NCBI GenBank assembly: GCA_027295745.1
Contig: JAPUKI010000345.1
Coordinates: forward strand, 1 to 5,492
Direction of reading: 5' to 3'
Length of the DNA stretch: 5,492 nucleotides
Source of the DNA: Acidobacteriota bacterium
Lineage (GTDB): Bacteria > Acidobacteriota > UBA6911 > RPQK01 > JADFOI01
The notes below the pieces were generated by a model. The model ran no database searches, was not told the origin of the DNA, and worked only from the letters and a program-made list of their open reading frames with translations. The position numbers and the translations under genes were made by a program. Of the stretch, positions 1 to 5,278 are shown in pieces. The number at the start of each line of letters is the position of its first letter. Positions within the stretch are counted from its first letter, which is position 1.

Positions 1-4
1 GTTG

Positions 5-148
5 GGGTAGAGTTCGGGTGGGGAAATGTGGGGACAGACTACCCGTTCACCTCATTTAAAAAATGAGGTGAACGGGTAGTCTGTCCCCACATTTCCCCTT
101 GGGCCTGTCCCTGCACTCTGTCGTACCCCGAACTCCCGAACTCTACCC
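5..148. repeat. Nested inverted repeat with a perfect 38-bp hairpin (REP/BIME-like)
   Basis: The inner arms, 20-57 and 61-98, are perfect reverse complements of 38 bases around a 3-base AAA loop. Outside them, 5-18 (GGGTAGAGTTCGGG) is the exact reverse complement of 135-148, so a second 14-bp stem encloses the first, with an asymmetric spacer at 99-134. The spacer end also repeats CCGAACTC directly (128-135 and 136-143). No T-run follows the stem on either strand, so it is not a standard intrinsic terminator, although a transcript entering it from the ATPase gene would fold into a very strong hairpin that could stop RNA decay or transcription. Perfect long palindromes like this resemble the REP-type repeats mobilised by IS200-like RAYT transposases; that assignment is inference, and no transposase is present here. 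Confidence 0.85.
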
Positions 149-1144
149 TAATCCCTGAAAGAAGGGTAGATGCCACCAGGGTTGTTCGGGGAACTCTAAG
201 AGAGGAATGTGGTTCGGCTCTTCTTGATCGGCGAGTCGCACCCCCATCTGCAGGAAATCCCGGGCTGCCTGCCTCTCGGGGTGGCGAAGGAGAAATGGCC
301 TGATTGTCTGGACCGAGGCCGGGATGCCACGGTCAAAGTGGATAAAGCCCAGATAACTGAGATTGTTTCTCACGCACAGATATTTAAACAGAAGCTGATG
401 AAAGTTCTGGAGGTGTGATTTCTGGACTCCGCCTCGGTACATGTTCACCACGAACTTAATCTTGAGATCGTTGATTAAGCCACCCAAAACGTATGCTGCG
501 TAACGATCCCATGCCTTGAGCCGCTCTATCAGCTTTCCGATGTTTAGATCCTTCTCATCTTCAATCATCCACCGCAAGTTTGAACTCACTGGGGAGAGGA
601 ATTCTTCTCTTTCAAGCTCACCCCATAAAAAGTGAAGCATCGCTGCTTTCAGGAAAACAAAGGCGTTGTGCAGTGAGAGGGCTTCGGGAGTGATGACAAT
701 GATCTTTTCACTAGCCCCCAAAAATAAATCCAGAACGACCTTGGAAGTCCCTGCTCCCAGATCCACTAGAACGAAATCTGCACCTAAGGCCCCGATCCCA
801 TCCAGTAGATCTTTTTTCAAACCATCGTCCAACAGCATCTCCGGAGCACCGCTGTACGAGGAACAGATCATTTGCAGGTTCTCCTGATCAGTGGGAGTCA
901 GGATTCCCTTGAGGTCGGAGACTTTGTTCAAAATAAAGTTGTTGATGGTCCCATTGGGGGAGCGAACACCCAGGCAGGCATTGAGATTGCCGCATCCTAA
1001 ATCCAGGTCCACAGCCACCACTGAGCCTGGCCGTTCGCGAAACTGCTGAGCTAAGCTCAGCGCGAGATTTGCAGTTACTACAGTCTTGCCGACTCCACCC
1101 TTGCCGCTGGCAATAGCAATGGTGCGACTTTCCGAAGCTTGCAC
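143..1144 (-). CDS. MinD/ParA-family P-loop ATPase (FlhG/FleN-like)
   Basis: This is a cytoplasmic ATPase of the deviant Walker A class, whose members position division sites, flagella, chromosomes or other cargo through ATP-dependent dimerisation and membrane or DNA binding. Numbered from the GTG start, the signature KGGVGKT lies at 15-21 with both lysines present. The Walker A' segment AVDLDLGCGNLN carries D46 and D48, and switch II is VDLGAG with D128. The later VVNMYRGG and YLGFIHFDRGIPASV segments match the C-terminal half of the MinD/FlhG fold. About 45 residues rich in charged and aromatic positions (roughly 176-221) form an insertion not found in classical MinD, and a short Trp/Pro-rich tail (307-333) follows. 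The GTG at 1144 is preferred because GGGAG lies 5 bases upstream; a TTG at 1156 would add four residues, and no ATG is available. The TAG stop (143-145) sits inside the outer arm of the neighbouring inverted repeat. The cargo cannot be told from the sequence. Confidence 0.9.
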   Translation of the reverse strand: MQASESRTIAIASGKGGVGKTVVTANLALSLAQQFRERPGSVVAVDLDLGCGNLNACLGVRSPNGTINNFILNKVSDLKGILTPTDQENLQMICSSYSGAPEMLLDDGLKKDLLDGIGALGADFVLVDLGAGTSKVVLDLFLGASEKIIVITPEALSLHNAFVFLKAAMLHFLWGELEREEFLSPVSSNLRWMIEDEKDLNIGKLIERLKAWDRYAAYVLGGLINDLKIKFVVNMYRGGVQKSHLQNFHQLLFKYLCVRNNLSYLGFIHFDRGIPASVQTIRPFLLRHPERQAARDFLQMGVRLADQEEPNHIPLLEFPEQPWWHLPFFQGLG

Positions 1145-1200
1145 ACCCTCTCCCAAGTATGAGCTTGAACCACCTCTAAGAATTGAGGAACCGGAAGTAT

Positions 1201-1229
1201 GCTAGCACACAAGCCTAGCCCGGACTATA
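1201..1229 (-). promoter_or_regulatory. Weak candidate promoter and dyad for the ATPase gene
   Basis: On the minus strand TATAGT (1224-1229) matches a sigma-70 -10 box at five of six positions, but nothing resembling TTGACA lies 16-18 bases upstream. Just downstream, GCTAG (1201-1205) and CTAGC (1215-1219) form a small dyad that could be an operator. Support is limited to these matches and to the position in the divergent intergenic region. Confidence 0.2.
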
Positions 1230-1257
1230 CATAAATCTGGTTATGCACTTGGACCAG

Positions 1258-1286
1258 TTGATTAGTTCTGGCGATGTTGCTATACT
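1258..1286 (+). promoter_or_regulatory. Sigma-70-type promoter for the S1C protease
   Basis: TTGATT (1258-1263) and TATACT (1281-1286) are separated by exactly 17 bases, and the -10 box is preceded by TGC, an extended -10 motif. The match is four of six for the -35 box and five of six for the -10 box. Transcription would start near 1293, giving a leader of about 50 bases before the ATG at 1345. This is the best promoter in the window. Confidence 0.65.
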
Positions 1287-1287
1287 G

Positions 1288-1311
1288 CCGACATTGTCAC
1301 AAAACAATCGG
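1288..1311 (+). promoter_or_regulatory. Inverted repeat at the protease transcription start (possible operator)
   Basis: CCG (1288-1290) plus ATTGT (1293-1297) is mirrored by ACAAT (1304-1308) plus CGG (1309-1311), with a two-base bulge on the left arm and a six-base centre. It covers the expected transcription start of the promoter just upstream, where a repressor would block initiation. It may equally be a weak 5' leader hairpin. Confidence 0.3.
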
Positions 1312-1344
1312 AAAATGGGGGTATTTTAATCGGGAGCCGGAAGA

Positions 1345-1992
1345 ATGAAGGAGGCTAAAGAGCAGCGAATACGAGCTTTAAAGGATCATCTCCGATCACT
1401 GAGCGATAGGAAGCCACCTCCCCAGACCGAACCAACTACTGAAGGCGTCGCTGATATCCCTGCCTCCCTGAGGACCTCGGGAAGCGTGGTCACCATCACG
1501 GCTGATGGAAGGACAGGCAAGGGATTTATTGTGGATGGAGATGGAAAGATCGCAACGAATTTCCATCTCGTGAACTCAGCTAGCCGCATCAAGGTCAGCA
1601 CACCTTCTGGAGACGTCTTTCTGGGAAAGATCGTGCGTCTGGACGAAGGTCGGGACCTGGCACTCATTCAAATTCCGACCAAGACGCCTCAGTACTTCAC
1701 CCTGGGAGATGCCAGTAGTGTCGATGTGGGTGAGGACGTCTTTGTACTCGGCTCTTCTTCCGGTGGTTCCAAAGGCCTCACCAAGACCATCATCAATGCG
1801 CTTCGAGTGATCGAAGGTACCGTGCTCATTCAAGTGGATCAACAGATTGATCCTGGAAACAGTGGTAGCCCTTTTGTCACTCACCAAGGGACCGTGGTTG
1901 GAATCGCAAGTTACAGGATGGGACCGGAAGATTCCGACGCTGGGTTTGGGGTGGGCGTTCAGGAGCTCAAAGCGTTCATCTCAGGCCAATAG
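1345..1992 (+). CDS. Trypsin-like serine protease, S1C/DegP-type, no PDZ domain, probably cytosolic
   Basis: The 215-residue protein has a single chymotrypsin-fold protease domain (about 43-213). The triad is complete: H74 in TNFHLVNS, D104 in GRDLALIQI, and S173 in DPGNSGSP, the usual HtrA/DegP motif with GSP in place of GGP. HtrA proteins are normally exported, carry one or two PDZ domains and exceed 350 residues. This one ends right after the protease domain and starts with a charged, probably helical stretch and a Pro/Thr/Glu linker (1-38) without a signal peptide or membrane anchor, so it should act in the cytosol. The ATG is supported by GGAG eight bases upstream and an in-frame TAA at 1327 that rules out earlier starts. 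It is divergent from the MinD-like ATPase gene and shares its control region. The substrate is unknown; the missing PDZ domain suggests targeting by the N-terminal helix or by a partner. Confidence 0.9.
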   Translation: MKEAKEQRIRALKDHLRSLSDRKPPPQTEPTTEGVADIPASLRTSGSVVTITADGRTGKGFIVDGDGKIATNFHLVNSASRIKVSTPSGDVFLGKIVRLDEGRDLALIQIPTKTPQYFTLGDASSVDVGEDVFVLGSSSGGSKGLTKTIINALRVIEGTVLIQVDQQIDPGNSGSPFVTHQGTVVGIASYRMGPEDSDAGFGVGVQELKAFISGQ

Positions 1993-2050
1993 GCCGAGAA
2001 GCTTCGAGTCGGAGCACTTAGTGCTCACTTCCATAAATACGGTGATGTTT

Positions 2051-2124
2051 GTTGCTCGCGCTGCGCCCCCGGATTCAAGGCGCTCCGACGAGTCGATACG
2101 GGATATCGGCGAGTAAGGAGCAAC
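2051..2124. repeat. Internal stem-loop, left half of the MITE-like element
   Basis: GTTGCTC (2051-2057) is the exact reverse complement of GAGCAAC (2118-2124), closing a 60-base loop region with further short complementary pieces such as CCGA and TCGG. It directly adjoins the left terminal repeat. The stem is short, so its stability is uncertain. Confidence 0.4.
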
Positions 2125-2159
2125 GAAGAAGATGGGTCCGCAGCGCCGCAACCCTTTGG

Positions 2160-2261
2160 GCGGAGGGGGGTTGTGGTCGATCTCTTCGTCGCTCGTCGTC
2201 GACGATGTCCCGACATCGCCTCCTTCTCGCTCCTCGACCTCGCCTCACAAGCCCCCTCCGC
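2160..2261. repeat. Internal long hairpin, right half of the MITE-like element
   Basis: Bases 2160-2175 (GCGGAGGGGGGTTGTG) and 2246-2261 are inverted copies matching at 15 of 16 positions. Inside them lies a perfect 7-bp hairpin, CGATGTC (2203-2209) and GACATCG (2212-2218), and the palindrome TCGTCGACGA (2196-2205). A competing fold pairs CCGCAACCC (2146-2154) with GGGTTGTGG (2168-2176). Such layered folding is more than expected from GC-rich sequence by chance and suggests selection on DNA or RNA structure. Confidence 0.55.
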
Positions 2262-2291
2262 AAATATCACCGTACTTATGAAAGGGAGCAC

Positions 2292-4088
2292 TTAGTGGCA
2301 AGAGAATTCCGTGAAACTCTCATTCTCGAACTTCAGAAGATAGCGGGAAGGCGCTGGTTGATCTGGCGGTTCCGGCTCTAAAGCGAGTAAGATCTGGACC
2401 AGCTTGTCCTGTGCCTCTGGAGTGCTTTGGCTAAACAAGGGAAGCAGAGCTTCCGTCACGTCAAAGCGTTGCGTTTCCCCCGAGGAAAGTTCTCTTGGCT
2501 CAGCTAGTAAGGGTGTCAAGGAGCCCGCTCCCTTTGCTGCAAACACATTCTTCACCGTTACCGGTTGGTGGTAGCCATTACTGAACTCCAGAAACGCCCT
2601 CCCTGACTGAACACTTGGAACTGCCTGAACAATCGGCATGACAGCTTTCTCCACTGTCTCGCTCTTCACCTCCGGGGGAGCTGTCGCCTGTACGACATCC
2701 TCACCCTTCTCCGGCTTATGAATCTGGGAGGCAAACCAGGACAGCTCCTTCGCTTCACTCTTCGGCTCTTCCACCGGACTTGGCACCACCTCAGCAGCCA
2801 CCTTCGGCTTTTCCACCGGGCTCTTCACTTCCTCAACAGCTAGCCTCAGCTCTTTTTTCTGACCTGGCACTACCTCAGCAGCCACCTTCGGCTCTACCAC
2901 CGGACTCTTTACTACCTCAGCAGCCACCTTCGGCTCTTTTTCCTGACTCTTCACTGCCGCAGCAGCCACCTTCGGCTCTACCACCGGACTCTTTACCACC
3001 TCAGCAGCCACCTTCGGCTCTTTTTCCTGACTCTTCACTGCCGCAGCAGCCATCCCCCCACCTTCTTCCTCCCCAATCAAAAACTGGAGGAGCTGGATTT
3101 GGTCATCCAGGTGCATTTCAACAAACTGCGTGCCAACCAGAGTTACAGCTTTTCCTTCAATCTTAACCTGCTTGGATCCCATCACTTTTGCGGTGAGGGC
3201 GATCTCCTGCGATGGAGCCAACTGAAGTTTCAGCTGTAGTTCGTCCCCTTTCTCCAATGGAAGGGTCGTGTCAAATCTCAGCCCCCCTGTGCTAATGTCG
3301 TGGGTCTTGGAGTCAAAAGCTGTTCCTGAGGTAACCTCGCCATTAGCAGAGCTGAGGACTGAAACGGAGATGGGAACCTTAGACTGAATCCGGGGGATTG
3401 CTCTCCTCTTGAGCGCCTGCGCCTTCTCGGGGATGGAGATGGCCACATATTGGTTGTCTGCAGGAACGATCTTGACAATCTCCGTGTCAGAGAACACATA
3501 GGCAGATCCATTCCCATATTGAATTCTGACTTTTTCTCCTTGCTGGAAGAGGGGATGATCAAATGGTTGTGAAAATTGCAACCAGATTTCCTCACTGAAA
3601 ATTCTTAAAACAGCAGCCGCCTGCCTTTCAGTCTCTCCTTCAATTGACTGAACGGAGAGTGCAGTTCCAATCCTCAGCCCATCGTCAGGTCCCGCTGCGG
3701 ATTGTTGGCCGAGTTGTTGAATCGCTGTTGGTTCGTCCAGGAAACCGAGGGAGTTTGTAAAGGGATCTTGCGCAGAAAAAGAGCGATCACCCCAGGGTTG
3801 CTTGTCAATCTGCTCATCCAGGGAAGGGCAGCCGGCACTCTTGGCTCGTTCAAATACGCCTTCGAGATCCTCCACAACAAAATACAACTTGTGAGGACTG
3901 GGGGGAACCTGGGAGGAATCTCCGTCAGCAACCGGATCATAGCAGTTGAGGATCATTCCTCCACAGTCAAAGTGATGCTGGCCCGGAGAGACTCGTCGAC
4001 CAGGCGTTCCAAGCAGGTGACTATAGAAGGACTCGGCTTTATCGATGTTAGAGACCGGGAGAACGACCTTGTAGAGACTCAACAGCAT
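2292..4088 (-). CDS. VOC domain - YcgR-N-like - PilZ c-di-GMP effector with tandem repeats
   Basis: The 598-residue protein has no signal peptide or membrane segment and should be cytosolic. Residues 3-118 look like a VOC/glyoxalase-fold domain (KVVLPVSNIDKAESFY, then LYFVVEDLEGVFERAKSAG, ending DPFTNSLGFLDEP). The usual metal ligands appear replaced (Lys at both His positions, Asn and Gly at the Glu positions), so binding rather than catalysis is likely. Residues about 138-226 resemble the YcgR N-terminal domain. Residues 228-340 are PilZ with both c-di-GMP motifs intact: RxxxR (R229, R233) and DxSxxG (D264, S266, G269). Residues 347-444 are seven 14-residue repeats, followed by a Pro/Glu/Val-rich linker to about 495 and a C-terminal domain (497-598) I do not recognise. 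The ATG is supported by GGGAGG five bases upstream (4094-4099). The stop codon lies in the terminal repeat of the adjacent mobile element, so the native C-terminus may have been altered. The signalling output is unknown; YcgR relatives slow flagellar motors. Confidence 0.88.
   Translation of the reverse strand: MLLSLYKVVLPVSNIDKAESFYSHLLGTPGRRVSPGQHHFDCGGMILNCYDPVADGDSSQVPPSPHKLYFVVEDLEGVFERAKSAGCPSLDEQIDKQPWGDRSFSAQDPFTNSLGFLDEPTAIQQLGQQSAAGPDDGLRIGTALSVQSIEGETERQAAAVLRIFSEEIWLQFSQPFDHPLFQQGEKVRIQYGNGSAYVFSDTEIVKIVPADNQYVAISIPEKAQALKRRAIPRIQSKVPISVSVLSSANGEVTSGTAFDSKTHDISTGGLRFDTTLPLEKGDELQLKLQLAPSQEIALTAKVMGSKQVKIEGKAVTLVGTQFVEMHLDDQIQLLQFLIGEEEGGGMAAAAVKSQEKEPKVAAEVVKSPVVEPKVAAAAVKSQEKEPKVAAEVVKSPVVEPKVAAEVVPGQKKELRLAVEEVKSPVEKPKVAAEVVPSPVEEPKSEAKELSWFASQIHKPEKGEDVVQATAPPEVKSETVEKAVMPIVQAVPSVQSGRAFLEFSNGYHQPVTVKNVFAAKGAGSLTPLLAEPRELSSGETQRFDVTEALLPLFSQSTPEAQDKLVQILLALEPEPPDQPAPSRYLLKFENESFTEFSCH
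2757..3050 (-). repeat. Seven tandem 42-bp (14-residue) coding repeats
   Basis: The units encode variants of AAEVVKSPVVEPKV at residues 347-360, 361-374, 375-388, 389-402, 403-416, 417-430 and 431-444 of the PilZ protein. The first four form an exact two-fold repeat of 28 residues. Their DNA copies, 2967-3050 and 2883-2966, differ at only one of 84 bases (T at 2913, C at 2997, synonymous). The last three units have diverged. The segment is rich in Ala, Val, Lys, Pro and Glu, is probably an extended spacer like the Pro-Lys/Glu linkers of other proteins, and can likely change length by slippage or recombination. Confidence 0.9.
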
Positions 4089-4126
4089 GTTTGCCTCCCG
4101 CCGCCGTATTTTCCAGGAGCCTCACC

Positions 4127-4155
4127 AGAATTGTTGATGATTCGATGACTGTCAA
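4127..4155 (-). promoter_or_regulatory. Candidate promoter of the VOC-PilZ gene
   Basis: A perfect -35 box TTGACA (complement of 4150-4155) is followed after 17 bases by AATTCT (complement of 4127-4132), which matches the -10 consensus at only three of six positions. A start near 4120 would give a leader of about 30 bases containing the strong GGGAGG site. The poor -10 box would suit a promoter that needs an activator. Confidence 0.35.
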
Positions 4156-4156
4156 T

Positions 4157-4172
4157 TTCGGGTCCACCCGAA
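4157..4172. promoter_or_regulatory. Perfect 7+7 dyad next to the -35 box (possible operator)
   Basis: TTCGGGT (4157-4163) and ACCCGAA (4166-4172) are exact inverted copies with two bases between them. The dyad lies one base upstream of the TTGACA box in the direction of the VOC-PilZ gene, the usual position for an activator site. The two-base centre is too tight for a stable RNA hairpin and no T-run follows, so a protein-binding site is more likely than a terminator. Confidence 0.4.
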
Positions 4173-4403
4173 TGATCAGCAAGACCCTTTACTAAAACAG
4201 AGGTCACTCGTACGCAATCCTTTATTTTGAAATGATTTAACAAGCCAGCAGAAGGCACCGAAACGTTCTGAAATGTGCAGAAATCACCTAATTTGCTCCC
4301 TTGAGTATCATACTATCTCAGCTGCCGTGACTACAAATCCACGGAACCGCTTCTCCGGCTCTCCTCAGAGAAAGGAAAACCACTTCCAACGAATATATTC
4401 GAA

Positions 4404-4556
4404 TTAACGAAAGGTGGATTGACCGTTGCGCTTCTGCAACCTCTCCGAAAGGGATTTCAACTTCTCATTCACCTGCTTCTGGCTTCGTGCCAGGTAGACC
4501 AAGTAAAAGAAAAGAATTGTCCAGATGACTCCATATCCGAGAAAAAGGAAATTCAT
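4404..4556 (-). CDS. ccmD: CcmD-like small haem-export subunit
   Basis: This 50-residue protein has one N-terminal membrane segment (about 3-22, FLFLGYGVIWTILFFYLVYL), then a positive ARSQKQ junction and an amphipathic, probably coiled tail. That is the CcmD layout: a short single-pass protein that helps release holo-CcmE from the CcmABC complex. Its ATG overlaps the ccmC TGA as ATGA (4553-4556), so translation is probably coupled; no strong Shine-Dalgarno site is visible. A longer in-frame reading from further upstream exists but runs through ccmC in another frame and is not credible. CcmD is poorly conserved, so the call rests on size, topology and place after ccmC. No ccmE or other ccm gene follows on this strand. 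Confidence 0.82.
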   Translation of the reverse strand: MNFLFLGYGVIWTILFFYLVYLARSQKQVNEKLKSLSERLQKRNGQSTFR

Positions 4557-5278
4557 GCTCGCTCGACCAATTCTTGAACAAGCTCTTCTGCCATGCTGTT
4601 GTTCAGACGCATGGCCATTCTCAACATCACTAGCGTAACGCCAAGAACTGTCATCGCGATCACAGAAACGATTAAAGCGTGGATCATCTCGGGCTCCAAC
4701 TGCGCACCGCTGCTGGTGATAACAACAGGATGAATGGTCCTCCACCAACGAATCGACACCCAAACAATCGGCACATCAAGAAAGCCGATAATCCCAAAAA
4801 CGGCACAATATTTGTACATTATCTCTCCCTCCGGCAAGCTGGAACGCAGGAGAAAATATGCCACATAGATCAGCCACAGTACCATCGTTGTCATAACCCG
4901 AGGATCACCCCATGCCAACCAGGTATTCCATATCGGCCTGGCCCAAACCGAACCGGAAAGCAGCACTATGGTGGTAAAGACCACACCGATTTCCGCGCAC
5001 GAGGCCGCCAGACGATCCCAACTCTGTTTGCGGGTGAAAAGATAAAGAAAGCCACCCAGAAACACACCGAAGAAAGCGAGAAAGGCATTCCAGGCGGCAC
5101 CCATGTGGAAATAGAAAATCCGCTGCACTTCACCCATCTCGCTCTCAGTGGGAGCGTAAAGCAAGGCTCCATATAAAGCCGCAACCATTAAGAGATAGAG
5201 GGGAATCAGCAACCAGTCCACGATTCGCAGAGACCGTCTAGCTGATAGCCAGGCTGACTGATTAATCAGAGACGACAT
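4553..5278 (-). CDS. ccmC: Cytochrome c maturation haem-handling protein CcmC
   Basis: CcmC is the polytopic inner-membrane protein that attaches haem to the chaperone CcmE on the periplasmic side. The 241-residue product fits the family length and has about six hydrophobic segments. Numbered from the ATG, H58 in RIFYFHMGAAW and H183 in RWWRTIHP match the two conserved haem-ligand histidines. Between them the tryptophan-rich periplasmic motif GSVWARPIWNTWLAWGDPR (about 109-127) is intact. The tail after the last membrane segment is charged. The ATG at 5278 follows an in-frame TTG at 5284 that would add two residues; neither has a clear Shine-Dalgarno site, which fits coupling to ccmB, whose end it overlaps by 17 bases. 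The 3' end overlaps ccmD by four bases. CcsA is a related family, but the ccmB and ccmD neighbours and the size favour CcmC. Confidence 0.95.
   Translation of the reverse strand: MSSLINQSAWLSARRSLRIVDWLLIPLYLLMVAALYGALLYAPTESEMGEVQRIFYFHMGAAWNAFLAFFGVFLGGFLYLFTRKQSWDRLAASCAEIGVVFTTIVLLSGSVWARPIWNTWLAWGDPRVMTTMVLWLIYVAYFLLRSSLPEGEIMYKYCAVFGIIGFLDVPIVWVSIRWWRTIHPVVITSSGAQLEPEMIHALIVSVIAMTVLGVTLVMLRMAMRLNNSMAEELVQELVERA

Larger units (their letters stand above)
2015..2297. mobile_element. MITE-like non-autonomous element with 37-bp terminal inverted repeats
   Basis: Bases 2015-2051 and the reverse complement of 2261-2297 match at 32 of 37 positions, including the run ATACGGTGAT against its near-identical partner. 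Both ends also carry GAGCACTTAGTG (2013-2024 and 2286-2297), which is itself almost palindromic; at the left end GAGCAC-TTA-GTGCTC forms a perfect small hairpin. The core is GC-rich and repeat-rich, and the short open frames in it are low-complexity Arg-rich products, so I call no gene. With no transposase it would depend on one in trans. It fills the whole gap between the convergent protease and VOC-PilZ genes. No clear target-site duplication could be seen. A structured regulatory or RNA repeat family is the alternative reading. Confidence 0.65.
4089..4403. other. Intergenic region between ccmD and the VOC-PilZ gene
   Basis: I see no credible gene in these 315 bases. They hold the Shine-Dalgarno site of the VOC-PilZ gene, the promoter candidate and the dyad listed separately, a 12-base palindrome CGAATATATTCG (4390-4401) just past the ccmD stop codon, and AGTATCATACT (4304-4314), which gives a minus-strand TATGAT -10-like hexamer without a good -35 partner. 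No stem followed by a T-run is present, so the end of the ccm transcript is not visible and read-through into the PilZ gene is possible. Confidence 0.6.

Noticed and set aside
20..98. Intrinsic terminator for the ATPase gene
   Set aside because: The stem is far longer than usual and no U-tract follows it on either strand; any termination effect would be unusual.
209..887. Short plus-strand open frames opposite the ATPase gene
   Set aside because: They are antisense to a clear P-loop ATPase with conserved motifs and have no supporting features.
2025..2381. Several short open frames on both strands across the MITE-like element, some with Arg-rich products
   Set aside because: They lie in a GC-rich, hairpin-forming repeat, overlap each other and the end of the VOC-PilZ gene, and show low-complexity composition with no recognisable domain.
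2757..3050. Regular repeats resembling a CRISPR array
   Set aside because: The 42-bp units are contiguous, without variable spacers, and keep the reading frame of a long coding gene.
2780..3166. Plus-strand open frame encoding a Pro/Gln/Ser-rich repetitive protein
   Set aside because: It is the antisense reading of the 42-bp repeats in the PilZ gene; its apparent repeats simply mirror the coding repeats.
3702..4148. Plus-strand open frame of 148 codons
   Set aside because: It is antisense to the VOC domain, whose frame has clear family motifs and a strong ribosome binding site; the product resembles nothing I know.
4404..4763. A 119-residue version of ccmD starting within ccmC
   Set aside because: The extra N-terminal part is Cys/Arg/Asp-rich out-of-frame translation of ccmC; the internal ATG overlapping the ccmC stop gives a normal CcmD.
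4679..5176. Plus-strand open frame opposite ccmC
   Set aside because: It is the complement of a well-supported membrane protein gene and has no domain or ribosome binding site of note.
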